Source: Piliocolobus tephrosceles
Taxonomy: Eukaryota > Chordata > Mammalia > Primates > Cercopithecidae
Assembly: GCF_002776525.5 (NCBI RefSeq)
Contig: NC_045436.1
Span: 98,037,057 to 98,101,056 of the forward strand
DNA: 64,000 nucleotides
Direction: 5' to 3'
In this document: positions 16,505 through 28,120 of the stretch, in pieces
Numbering within the stretch: position 1 is the stretch's first letter
Layout: each line of letters begins with the position of its first letter
Made by a program: the position numbers and the translations under genes
The notes under the pieces: model-generated
Told to the model about the DNA's origin: nothing
The model's input: the letters and a program-made list of their open reading frames with translations, nothing else
Database searches by the model: none

Positions 16505-18040
16505 GTGACATCAGTAAAATGATGAAATAGAAAGTCCCAGATTCTCCTTCCTTCCATAGAGTCACCAACTCAACAATACATGAACGAATTCCCTTTGTAA
16601 AAAATCCAGAAACAAATTAAGACACTTCTGAACCCCAGGCAAGAACAAAACCAGCTGCTTAGAGGCCAGTAAAAAAATTCATAATACTCACTTGCCATAG
16701 TCGCTTCCACTGACTCAGCAGAGAGCAACTGGAAGAAAATTCCCAGCTTCTAGCTTCTCCCACAGTCCCATAAGAGGGAAAGACTTGGCTTGAACATTTT
16801 TGTACATTGAACATTTAGGCTTTTGGCGGGGGACAGAGGGGCAGAAGAGTGGGTGGGGGTTGCCCAAGAGACTAGTTTTTATCTTATCTGTCTCCAAGTG
16901 CTGATAGGACCCAACATATTCTAGAAGCCAGGGTCTGCTGACAACAAAAGACAGCTTGGCAGCTAATAACAGCTCCAGATTATTATTCTGGAATAATCTA
17001 TTCCAGAAGGAGGAATAGATTACAAGGTCTTGGAAGAAAATCGACTAGTAAATCCCTCTAATTGAGAATATATACTTAAAAGTCTATTGCAGATGTATCC
17101 ACAGACTAGAGGTGAGAGGACCTCAGAATCTCTAACCTGCCTATTGGTGAAGGTTTATTCCTATACAAAGCCTGTTTTTTACAGAGTGAGAGAGGAAGCT
17201 ATTTTTTGAAATGCACAGACTCCAACAAAAGTAACAAGGCACATTTAAAAAAGGAAAATATAGACCAATCCAAGGAACAAAATAAGTCTCCAGAAACCAA
17301 CTTAATGAAATGGAGAGATTAAATTACCTGACAAAAATTCAAAACAATCATCATAAAGATGTTCAAAAAGCTCAGGAGAAAAAATGGACGCTCAAAGTGA
17401 GAATTTCAACAAAGAAATAGAAAATATTAAAAATGGAATCAAATAGAAATCTCAGAGCTGAAGAATAAAATAACTGAAGTGAAAAAATCAGTACAAAGTT
17501 TTAATAGCAAACGTGATTAATCTGAAGAAAGAATCAGGGAACTTGAAGACAGGTCATTTGAAATTGCCCAGAGAGCAAAATAAAATAAAACAACATAAAG
17601 AGTGAAGAAAGTCTAAGGGACTTAGGAAACACCATCAAGTTTGCAAATATTTGTATTATGGGAGTCTCACAAAGAGAAGAAAGAGAGAATGATGCAGAAA
17701 GCTTATTTGAAGAAATAATGGCCAAAACTTCCCAAATATGGAAAAGGAAGTAGAGATCCTAGTTCAAGAGGCCAACAAACTCCAACTAGGAAGAACCCAA
17801 AGATAACCACACCAAAAAAGGTTATAATAAAAATGTCAAAATTCAAAGGATGTTAAAAGCAGAAAAAGAAAAGTGATTCATCACATGAAAGGGAGTCTCT
17901 GTAACACTATCAGTAGATATCTAGCAGAAACCTTTCAGGACAAAATGGAGAAGGGAGATATATTCAAAGTGCTGAAAGAAAAAAAATCGCCACCCAAGAA
18001 TACTATAGCCTGCAAAATTATCCTTTAATAATGAAGGAGG

Positions 18041-19030
18041 AGCTTCTGCACTACAACAACCACAACAACAAAACTATCAACAGAGTAAATAGCCTACAAA
18101 AGGGGAGAAAATATTTGCAAACTATACATCTGACAAAGGTCCAATATCCAGCATCTATAAGGAACTTAAACAAATTTACAAGAAAAAGAAACAAAACTTT
18201 ATTTAAAAAGTGAGCAAGGGACATGAACAGACACTTTTCAAAAGAAGACATACATGTGGCCAACAAGTATGTTAAAAAAGCTCGGTATCACTGATCATTA
18301 GAGAAATGCAAATCAAAACCACAATGAGATACATAACAGTCAGAATGACTATTACTAAAAAGTCAAAAAATAACAGATGCTGGCGAGGTTGCAAAGAAAA
18401 AGGAATGCTTGTACACTGTTGGTGGGAATGTAAATTAGTTCAACCATTGTGGAAAGCACTTTGTCAATTCCTCAAACAGCTAAAAACAGAACTACCATTT
18501 GATCCAGCAATCCCACTACTGGATATATACCAGAAGGAATATAAATTGTTCTGTCATAAACACACATGCATATGTTTGTTGCAGCACTATTCACAATAGC
18601 AAAGACATGGAACCAGCCTAAATGCCCATCAGTGGTAGACTGGATAAAGAAAATGTGGTACATATACACAATGGAATACAATGCAGCCATAGAAAAGAAC
18701 AAAATCACATCCTTTGCAGGAACATGGATGGAGCTAGAGGCCATTGTCCTTAGCAAGCTACCACAGGAACAGAAAACCAAATACCACATGTTCTCACTTA
18801 CAAGTGGGAACTAAATGATGAGAACACATGGACACAAAGAGGAGAACAATAGACAGGGGCTGACCACAGGGTGGAGGATGGGAGGAAGAAGAGGAATAGA
18901 AAAAATAACTCTTGGGTACCAGTCTTGGGTACCTGGGTGATGAAATAATCTGTACTTCTAACCACTATGACACAAGATTACCTATATAAGAAAGCTGCAC
19001 ATGTAACCCTGAATCTAAAATTAAACGTTA
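18041..19030 (+). mobile_element. Younger 5'-truncated L1 nested in the old L1
   Basis: Begins abruptly at agcttctgcactac, a position late in ORF2, and continues through the L1PA/L1PB-type 3' end ('gatccagcaatcccactac', 'atggaatacaatgcagcc', 'tcacttacaagtgggaac', 'cacatgtaaccctgaatc'). Host L1 sequence resumes at 'gaagaaataaagacctag', directly continuing the 'aatgaaggag' seen before 18041. Sense and host orientation agree. The TSD is not clean. Confidence 0.85.
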
Positions 19031-21655
19031 GAAGAAATAAAGACCTAGATAAGCAAATGCTGAGGGAGTTTATTACCACGATATCGCCTTTACAAGAAAT
19101 GCTGAAAGGAGACCTTCAAGTTGAAATGAAAACACCCTAGGCAGCAGCAGAAATTATTATGAAACCATAAAGCTCACTGGTAAAGGTAAACATACCAATA
19201 AATAGATAATACTGTAATATTGTAATGGTTGTGTATAAATCACCTTTAATTCTGATACTCAAGTTAAAAGGCAAAAGTATAAAAAAAACTATAACTATAT
19301 GACAATAATAAAAAGGGTAAGGGAGGTGAAATAATAGAGCTTTATATCCATTGAAGTTAAAGTTGTTATTAGCTTAAAATATCAGCTTTATATTTGTTAT
19401 AACTATAAGATGTTTTATGTAAGCCCCACATTACCGCAAAGAAAATACTTTTTAAAAAATAAATGAGAAAGAAATCAAAGCCTATCACTACAAAAATCAA
19501 CAAAAGGAAGACAGCAAGAGAAGAAAAGATGGACAGAAAAACTACAAGACAAAACAATTAACAAAATGGTAACAGTAAGTGCTTCCCTATCAGTAGTTAC
19601 ATTAAATGTAAATAAATTAAACTCCTCAATCAAAATGGATACAGTAGCTGAATGGATAACAAAAACAAGATCCAGCTATATGCTGTCTACAGAACACTAG
19701 TTTTAGATTTGAAGTCACACACAGGCTGAAAGTGAAAGTATGGAAAATTTATTCCATCCAAATGTTAACCAAGAGAAAGCAAAAGTAGCCATATTCCTAT
19801 CAGACAAAATGGACTTTAAGTCCAAAACTGTCACAAAAAACAAAGAAGGACATTATCTAGTGATTAAAAAGTCAATTAGCCAGGAAGATGTAACAATTAT
19901 AAATATAAATGCATGCAAATTCAGAGCACCCAAATATGTGTAATAATCATTGAGATAACTGAAGGGAGAAACAGATAGGAACACAATAATAGTAGGAGAT
20001 AACATCCTACTTTCAACAATAGAACACTTAAACCAAAAATCAGTAAGAAAACAATACTTGAACAACACTATAGACCAAATTGACCTGGCCGACTGATACA
20101 GAACATTTCACCCAACAGCAGCAGAATGCACATGCTTCTCAAACTCACACAAAATACATTCTAGGATAGATTACATGTTGGATCACAAAATAAGTCTCTG
20201 TTCAGAATATCAGTTACTACCACAGGGAATGAAACTAAAAATCAATACCAGAAGGAAAAATGGGAAATTCACATATATGTGGAAATTAAATGAAACATTC
20301 TTCAATAATCATTTGGGTACAAGAAAAAAATCAAAAGAGAAATTTAAAAATACCTTGATATAAATTTAAAAAAAAAAAAAAGTAAACCACCTACCAAAAC
20401 TTGTGGAATGCAGCAAAAGCACTACTCTGCGAGAAGTTTATAGTGATAAATGTCTACATTTTTAAAAACAGAAACAATTCAAATAAACTATTTAATTCTA
20501 CCTCAAGGAACCTCAAGAAACTAGAAAAAAAAGAGCAAACTAAACCCAAAATTAGTAGAAAGGAAATAATAAAGATTAGAGCAAAAATAAATGAAATCGA
20601 AAATATAAAAATAAGAGAAAAAAATCCTATGTTTTTTTTTTTGAAATTGGTTTCTTGAAATGATTAACAACATTGGCAACCCTTTAGTTACTAAGAAAAA
20701 AGGAAGAAGACTCAAATAAAATCAGAAATGAAAGAGGAGACATTACAACCGATCACAGGAATAAAGATGATCATAATAGTCTATAATATACAATTATACA
20801 TTGATAAATTGGAATAACCAAGAAAAAATGGATAAATTTCTAAACACATACATCTTGAAGAAATAGATAACCTGAGCAGACCTGTAACTAGTAAGGAGAC
20901 TGAGTCACTAACCAAAAGGCTTCCAACAAAGAAACTTCCAGGAACAGATGTCTTTACTGGTGAATGTTATCAAACATTTCAAGAACTAATGCCAATCCTT
21001 ATCAAACTCTCCAAAAAAAATGGAATAGAAGAGATCACTTCCAAACTCAGTCTATGAGGTCAGCAGCAGCCTAATACCAAAGCCAGACAAACATACTATG
21101 AGAAGAGAAACTACAGGACAGTATTCCTGATGAACATAGATATAAAAATCCTCAACAAAATAGTAGCAAACTAAATTCAACAGTACATTAAAAAGTTATA
21201 CACCATGACTAAGTGGCATTGATTCTTGGGATGCAAAGATGGCTCCACATACAAAAATCAGTTAATGTAATATACCAAAATAACATAATTAAGGATAAAA
21301 ATGTTATGATCATCCCAATAGACACAGAAAAATTGTTTGACAAAATGCAATACAATTTCATGATAAAAACTTGCAACAAGGTAGGAGTAAAAGGAAATTA
21401 CCTCAACATAATAAAAGCCATATATGAAAAACCCCACAAGTAACCTCATTCTTGATGGTAAAAACCTGAAAACTTGCCTGAGGAACAAGGCAAGGACGCC
21501 CACTCTCATCAATTCTACTCAACATTGTAGTGGAAGTACTAGCTATAGCAGTTAGGCAAGAAAAAAAAAAGACATCCAAATTATAAATAAAAAAGTTAAA
21601 TTATCTCTGTTTGGACATGACATGATCTTATATTTAGAAAACCCTAAAGATTTCG

Positions 21656-21700
21656 CACACAAACATACACACACATGCATGCACACACACAAAAACAACT
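21656..21700 (+). repeat. Imperfect (CA)n tract inside old L1
   Basis: Alternating ac/ca units with gc and t interruptions within the L1 ORF2 region. Probably expanded after insertion. Confidence 0.7.
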
Positions 21701-22852
21701 GTTAGAATTAACAGGATACAAAATCAACATACAAAAATGAGTTATGTTGCACTAACCACAAACTATCCAAAAAAAAATTAAGAAAACAATCCCATTTATA
21801 ATACCATAAAAAAGAATAAAATACATAGAAATAAACTGTCCCAAAACAGGAAGCAACTTGTACACTGAAAACTGTAAAATATTCCCAAAAGAAATTAAAG
21901 AAGATACAAATAAATGGAAAGATATTCCATGTTCATAGATTGGAAGGTAAATATTATTAAAATATCCATACTACCCAAAGTAATCTACAGATTAAATGCA
22001 AACCCTCTCAAAATCCCAGTGGCATTTTTTACCAAAATAGAAAAAAACAATCCTAAAATTCACGTGGAACCACAAAGGGCCCCAAAAAGTCAAAACAATT
22101 TTGAGACAGGAGAACAAAGCTGGAGGCATCCTACTTCCTGATTTGAAAATATATTACAAAGATATAGTAATTAAAGCAGTATAGTGATGGTACAAAGATA
22201 GACACATAGATCAATGGAACAGAATACAAAACCCAGAAATAAATCTATGCATATGTTGTCAACTGACCTTTGACAAGGGCATCAAGAATACACAATGAGG
22301 AAAAGATAGTCTCTTCCACAAATGGGGTTGATAAAATTGAATACGCACATATAAAAAATTAAAATGGACCCTTATCATACACCCTACACAAAAATCAATT
22401 TAAAATGGATTAAAGACTTGAAAGTAAGACCTGACACTGTAAAACATTCCAACACGAACATAAAGGAAAAACTTCATTACATTAGTCTTGGCAATGATTC
22501 TTGAATATGACACCAAAAGCATGTGCCACAAAAGCAAAAATAGACAAGTGGTGGGATTACATCAAATTTAAAAGCTTCTGCACATTAAAAAAAAAAAAAC
22601 TAAAATAACCAACTGAAGGAAAGTGTACCCTATGGAATGAGAGAAAATACTCTCATATTGTATGCCTAACAAGGAGTTACTATCCAAAATATAGAAGGAA
22701 CTGCTACAACTCAATAGCAAAAAACAAAAAGAAATAATCCAATTAGAAAATAAACAAAGAACTTGAACAGTCATTTCTCCAAAGGCGACATGACTGACAG
22801 GCATATGAAAAGAAATTATAAGCCAATGTTCCTGATGAATATAGATGTTAAA

Positions 22853-23000
22853 AAAAGTCACTAATCATCAATTTTTATATAAATTTGTATATATAAATAT
22901 AAATAAGTGCTAGTGAGAATGTAGAGAAATTTATATATATAAAAGTCACTAATCATATATATATGTATATATATACAAGTGCTAGTGAGAATGTGGAGAA
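22853..23000 (+). repeat. Local tandem duplication within old L1, AT filler
   Basis: The segment from 'gtcactaatcat' to 'aagtgctagtgagaatgt(a/g)gagaaatt' occurs twice in direct order (about 22856-22931 and 22944-22999), joined by tatata-rich DNA. The L1 consensus expected between 'aatcatca' and the 'aatgtggagaaa' block is missing, so a deletion and a duplication with AT-rich filler happened at one place. Confidence 0.75.
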
Positions 23001-23869
23001 ATTAGAACTCTTGTACATAGTTGGTAGGAATGTAAAATGGTGCAGCTGCTATGGGAAACTATGGAGGTTCCTCAAAAAATTAAAAATAGAACTACCATAT
23101 GATTCAACAATTCGACTTCTGGGTATACATCCAAAAAAAATGAAATTGGGATCTCGAAGAGGTACACGCACTCACATATTCACTGCAGTATTATTCACAT
23201 AGCCAAGACGACGAAACAACCTAAATGTCCATCAATAGGCAAATGGGTAAAAAACATGGTATATTCATACAATGAAATGTTATTCAGCCTTAAAAAGAAC
23301 AGGGATATCCTGCTATGTGTGACAACATGGATCAGCATTGAGGACATTATGCTAAGTGAAATAAGTCAGTCACAGAAGAACAAATACTGCATGATTCCAT
23401 TTAACATGAGACATCTGAAACAGTCGAACTCATAACAGCAGATAGGAGAGTGATGATTGCCAGGAGCTTGGGGAGGGTTCGGTGGATATAAATTTTCAGT
23501 TATGCACGACGAATACCCTCTAGAGCTCCAACATACAACATACACTTATAATTAACAATACTGTACTGCAAATTTAAAAATGTAACAGGAGAAATTTTAT
23601 GTTACATGATTTTTACCACAATTTTTAAAAAGAAAGAAAGAAATTTTAAAATATCTTTTTGTGTTCTTAATCTAATGAAAAAATAATCAGACAAATGCAA
23701 ACACTGATATATTCTATAAAACAAATAGTCTGGACTTTCTAAAAAGGACAATGTAGTGTTTTTAAATAATAGGAAGAAAGGATTATTCTAGTTTAAAAGA
23801 AACTAAAAGACATAATAATGTAATGTAATTTATAAGCCTAAGCTTTCATTGCATCTGGGATTTTTTTAA

Positions 23870-24690
23870 ATATACATCTATAAAAGTCATTTTTAAGTTA
23901 TTTTTTAGCTCCAAAGTAAAGTAGCTTAAAAAAACATTAATCCTTTTATGATCTCTCATGATTTCTGTAGGTCAGAAATCAGAAAGAGCTGAACTGGGCC
24001 GGGCACAGTGGCTCACGCCTGTAACAGATCCTAACACTTTGGGAGGCTGAGGCAGGCAGATCACCTGAGGTTAGGAGTTTGAAACCAGCCTGGCCAACAT
24101 GGCGAAACCCGGTCTTTAATAAAAATACAAAAATTAGCTTGGCGTGGTGGCAGGAGCCTGTAATCTCAGCTACTCAGGAGACTGAGGCAAGAGAATCGCT
24201 TGAACCCAGGAGGCGGAGGTTGCAGTGAGCCGAGATCGCACCATGATACTCTAACCAGGGCGACAGAGCAAGACTCCGTCTAAAAAAAAAAGATGAACTG
24301 GGTGATCCTGACTCCAGGTTTCTCATGAGGTTGCAGTCAGATGGTGACTAGAACTGGAAAACCAGGTGGCAGTGCCTAGAGCATCTGTGAGCCCGTGGGC
24401 ATCTCTTCGTGTAGTCCCAGGGCTTTTCCATGTGATCTTTACCAGGGGGCTTATCTGGGCCTCTTCCTAGAACAATCAGACAGCTTTAGGGCTCCATCAA
24501 GTGTTGCAGCAAGCAAGGCAGAAGCAGAATTGCCTTGGATTCAGAAGTCACAGCATCACTTTTGCTGTCACAAAAGCCTGCCCACATTCAAACGGAGAAG
24601 AAATAAATTCTCTCTCTTTATAGGGGACTGACAACATTCTGGAAGAAACAGAAATTGTGGTAGTCATTTTTGGAAAATAGAATTTACCAC
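23870..24690 (+). mobile_element. Possible old LTR-like repeat split by an Alu
   Basis: 'gtagcttaaaaaaacatta', 'tgatttctgtaggtcagaaatc', then after the Alu 'tctcatgaggttgcagtcag' and 'ttcagaagtcacagcatcac' follow a common human dispersed repeat that I recall but cannot name with certainty. The two halves join smoothly when the Alu is removed. No gene is supported despite a 78-codon open frame at 24395-24631. Confidence 0.45.
23998..24291 (+). mobile_element. AluS-grade element with TSD
   Basis: Full-length Alu from ggccgggcacagtggctcac to a short A tail. Flanks aagagctgaactg (about 23984-23996) and aaagatgaactg (about 24288-24300) make a TSD with one or two changes. It interrupts an older repeat. 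Confidence 0.95.
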
Positions 24691-24904
24691 AGACAACAAT
24701 GAGGCAATTGGGAAAATTTAAATCTGGACTGTATAATAGATGATACTAAATTAATAACCAGTTTTCTTAGGTGTGATGATGATATTTGGTTATATAAAAA
24801 ATGTACTTATTCTTACATGATACATGCCAAAAGATTTGATGGTAGTGTCTTGATGTCTGCAACTTATTTTCAAATGATTCAGCAAAATAAAAAATAAAGA
24901 GAGA

Positions 24905-25765
<861 letters not shown>

Positions 25766-25772
25766 CAAGGAA

Positions 25773-26070
25773 TTTTTTTTTTTTTTTTTGAGACAGAGTC
25801 TTGCTGTGTTGCTCAGGCTGGAGTGCAGTGGCACGATCTCGGCTCACTGCAAGCTCCCCCTCCCGGTTTCACGCCATCTCCTGCCTCAGTCTCCTGAGTA
25901 GCTGGGACCACAGGCACTCGCCGCCACGCCCAGCTAATTTTTTTGTATTTTTAGTAGAGACGGGGTTTCACTATGTTAGCCAGGATGGTCTCGATCTCCT
26001 GACCTCGTGATCCACCCGCCTCGGCCTCCCAAAGTGCTGGGATTACAGGCTTGAGCCTCCGCGCCCGGCC
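25773..26070 (-). mobile_element. AluY, antisense, full length
   Basis: T run 25773-25789, then an Alu body ending in 'ggcttgagcctccgcgcccggcc' at 26070. The 'ttgagcctccgcg' end is a variant I associate with Old World monkey AluY copies. Flanks caaggaattttt and ccaggaaattttt form a near-perfect TSD. Confidence 0.95.
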
Positions 26071-26084
26071 CCAGGAAATTTTTT

Positions 26085-27035
26085 TAAAAGATCCCAGTTA
26101 CATTCCAATTGGGAGTTTCGCTAAATTGGTATCCCCCTTAGGATGCTTAATGCTCAGCTTCAGTCTTACCTCCAGGACGTACGACATTTTATCATATCTG
26201 AGATTTAGACTGCTGAGGCATTTCCTATCAAACTCGGTAGGTTCTTAAGATTTTACTTTGCAGAGTTTAATCCACTGGGTTTTTTTTGTTTGTTTTTTGT
26301 TTTTTGTTTTTTTTGTCTGGTTGCTTAGGCTAATGCTGCTTGGTGCTGAGTGACCTCACTTCCCTGTGGCCCTAGAGTGTGAGGTCACCTGTTGCAGATG
26401 TTAGTAATTTCCTATCTTGGGTGGAGGCCCTCACAGAAGCTTTATTCGCATATGAGTGTATTTGCTCCTGATGTTTTGGTCTTGGATGTCAGGGGAATTG
26501 TCGGTCCTTCTGAAGGTCATACGATACTGCTTTCTTGTGAGGTATTAGTAACACAGGTAATTGAATAATTGGGCCCTCTCTCTTTTCCAAAAGGAGTGGG
26601 TTTGCCACATCTTTTCTTCCAAACTAGTAAACCTAGGGTTAAGTAGGGCTTGTTGGTAAATGTAGCATGTCAGGAGCTCACAGCCAGATATGGGCCAGTA
26701 AGCAATGTGAGTGTCCTGGGATGACAAAGGAGGAACACACGCACCTCAGTTGTCTTGCTGATTCTATTCTGTGCTTCCATGTCCTCTTCTGTAGAAATGT
26801 CAATAACACTACAAAAATAATAGAGGTCTCTCTTATGAGAAATTGGTTATTTCGTAGACATTAGAAATCAAGGTTTCAAAAAGTACTATCAGGCCATCTC
26901 AATGCTCATTGCAGTTGGCATCAGTAAAGCAAACATAGTCAAGGTGATATTCTCTATCCATAGTAAAATAAAGGGCTGAGGCATTCATTTGGCGCAAATA
27001 GGACAAATGCCAGGGAGGCTTGGCCAGGTGTCCTT
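26085..27035. other. Unassigned DNA with T/G-rich tract
   Basis: A (T)n(G) tract spans about 26280-26310. The rest (26320-27035) is relatively GC-balanced and may hold old unique sequence, but no exon-like open stretch with splice ends was found. Confidence 0.35.
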
Positions 27036-27039
27036 TGTA

Positions 27040-27480
27040 GCAAAATTGTGATTCTGAGATTGCTGTTTTCCAACTTGGCAACAGCCTTAAACATCTTGGT
27101 ATCCTTTAACATTATGATTCCACTTCTAGGGATGTCTCCTAAGGAAAGAGTGTTAAATAGAGAAAAAGTGTTAATTGTAATGGGGACAGAAAATAGAAAC
27201 AAGCTCAATGTCCAACTGAAGGGAAAATGTTTAAATAAATCATATCCACTTTGTAGATGATTGTACAGACTTAAAAATTTATGCTTATGAAAAATTTGGT
27301 AATATGAGGTATGAGAAATATGTATAAAATAATACAAAATTATACATAAATGGCAAAGTTTTAAAGCAAAATTTCATTAAAATAATGAAAAGATATGGAT
27401 CTTTGAATGTTGAGAATTGGGCATATTTTTCTTTCTGCTCTTCTGTATCTTGTAATTTTTCTTTAATGATTTTATATCAC
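27040..27480 (+). mobile_element. Old L1 3' end (L1M group)
   Basis: 'ctttaacattatgattccac', 'ggggacagaaaatagaaac', 'gggaaaatgtttaaataaatc' and the T-rich 'ctgtatcttgtaatttttctt' end follow the old L1M 3'UTR order. Strongly decayed. The 127-codon frame on its opposite strand is therefore not a gene. Confidence 0.6.
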
Positions 27481-27837
27481 TTTTTCTAACAAGAAGGATA
27501 AAGCACTGCTTAAAAGTGCTAAGATGAGTTCTTAGCATAGAATGATTATTCACATTTAATTATGTACTAACATTTATATGAATCATTTTAAGATAATATA
27601 TTAAGAAAGTTCATTAAAACGATACTTTTTGAGTATACAAGGAATCTTTTTCTTCACATTTCAAAACATTAACTCTTTCTAAAAGTTCATGGTGTGAGGG
27701 GTAAAACACTAATAATAATATATCAACTATCAGCAATTGTACTTCTCCCCCTAACAACTGTATGGATTGCAGACAAGAACAAGGAAATAAATAATAAAGG
27801 CCCCTTGAGAAGGGAGAGAAGAAAAAAGGAACCTACT

Positions 27838-27933
27838 TTGTGCCAGGCAATGTGCTACATGCTTTCATAAATGACCTCATTTAATCCTCACAACTCTATG
27901 AGACATATCATATATATATATATATGATAAAAT

Positions 27934-27983
<50 letters not shown>

Positions 27984-28120
27984 TTATTTTACCCTAGCAG
28001 CAATTCTGTTAGATGAGGAAACTGAAAATTCTGATAGATGAAGAAGCTGAGGTTCAAAGACGTTGCATAATTGGACCAAAGGAAAACAACTAAGAGACAA
28101 ATCCACATTCTTTCCACTGT
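27838..28120 (+). mobile_element. MIR element split by a GATA array
   Basis: 'tactttgtgccaggcaatgtgctaca', 'cctcatttaatcctcacaac', then after the microsatellite 'tagatgaggaaactgaaaa', 'gaagctgaggttcaaagac' and 'ttgcataattggaccaa' follow MIR. The 'gatga(g/a)gaa(a/g)ctga' portion is repeated locally (about 28012-28054). Confidence 0.85.
27906..27982 (+). repeat. (AT)n plus (GATA)n microsatellite
   Basis: A tatata run (about 27908-27926) is followed by roughly eleven gata units (about 27937-27982), within the MIR. The GATA portion is pure, so recent length change is likely. Confidence 0.95.

Larger units (their letters stand above)
16505..23640 (+). mobile_element. Near full-length ancient L1 (L1MA/L1M grade), sense
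   Basis: Starts with the L1 5'UTR landmark 'ggtgacatcagtaaaatgatgaaatag' and passes through an ORF1-like coiled-coil region (about 17230-17750). The ORF2 endonuclease region follows (about 19570-20180: 'gctgaatggataacaaaaac', 'caggaagatgtaacaattataaat'), then the reverse-transcriptase region (about 20820-21720) and the ORF2 3' part. It ends in a 3'UTR and A-rich tail near 23630. Every reading frame is broken by many stops and shifts, so it is inactive. It is split by a younger L1 at 18041-19030. Net of that insert it is about 6.1 kb, close to an intact L1 length. Confidence 0.82.

Noticed and set aside
18306..18814. Overlapping frames on both strands with L1-like peptide
   Set aside because: 3' end of ORF2 of the nested L1 fragment and its antisense reading. 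Already covered by the element call.
26954..27337. 127-codon minus-strand frame
   Set aside because: Overlaps an old L1 3' end, has no domain, and its composition follows the AT-rich background.
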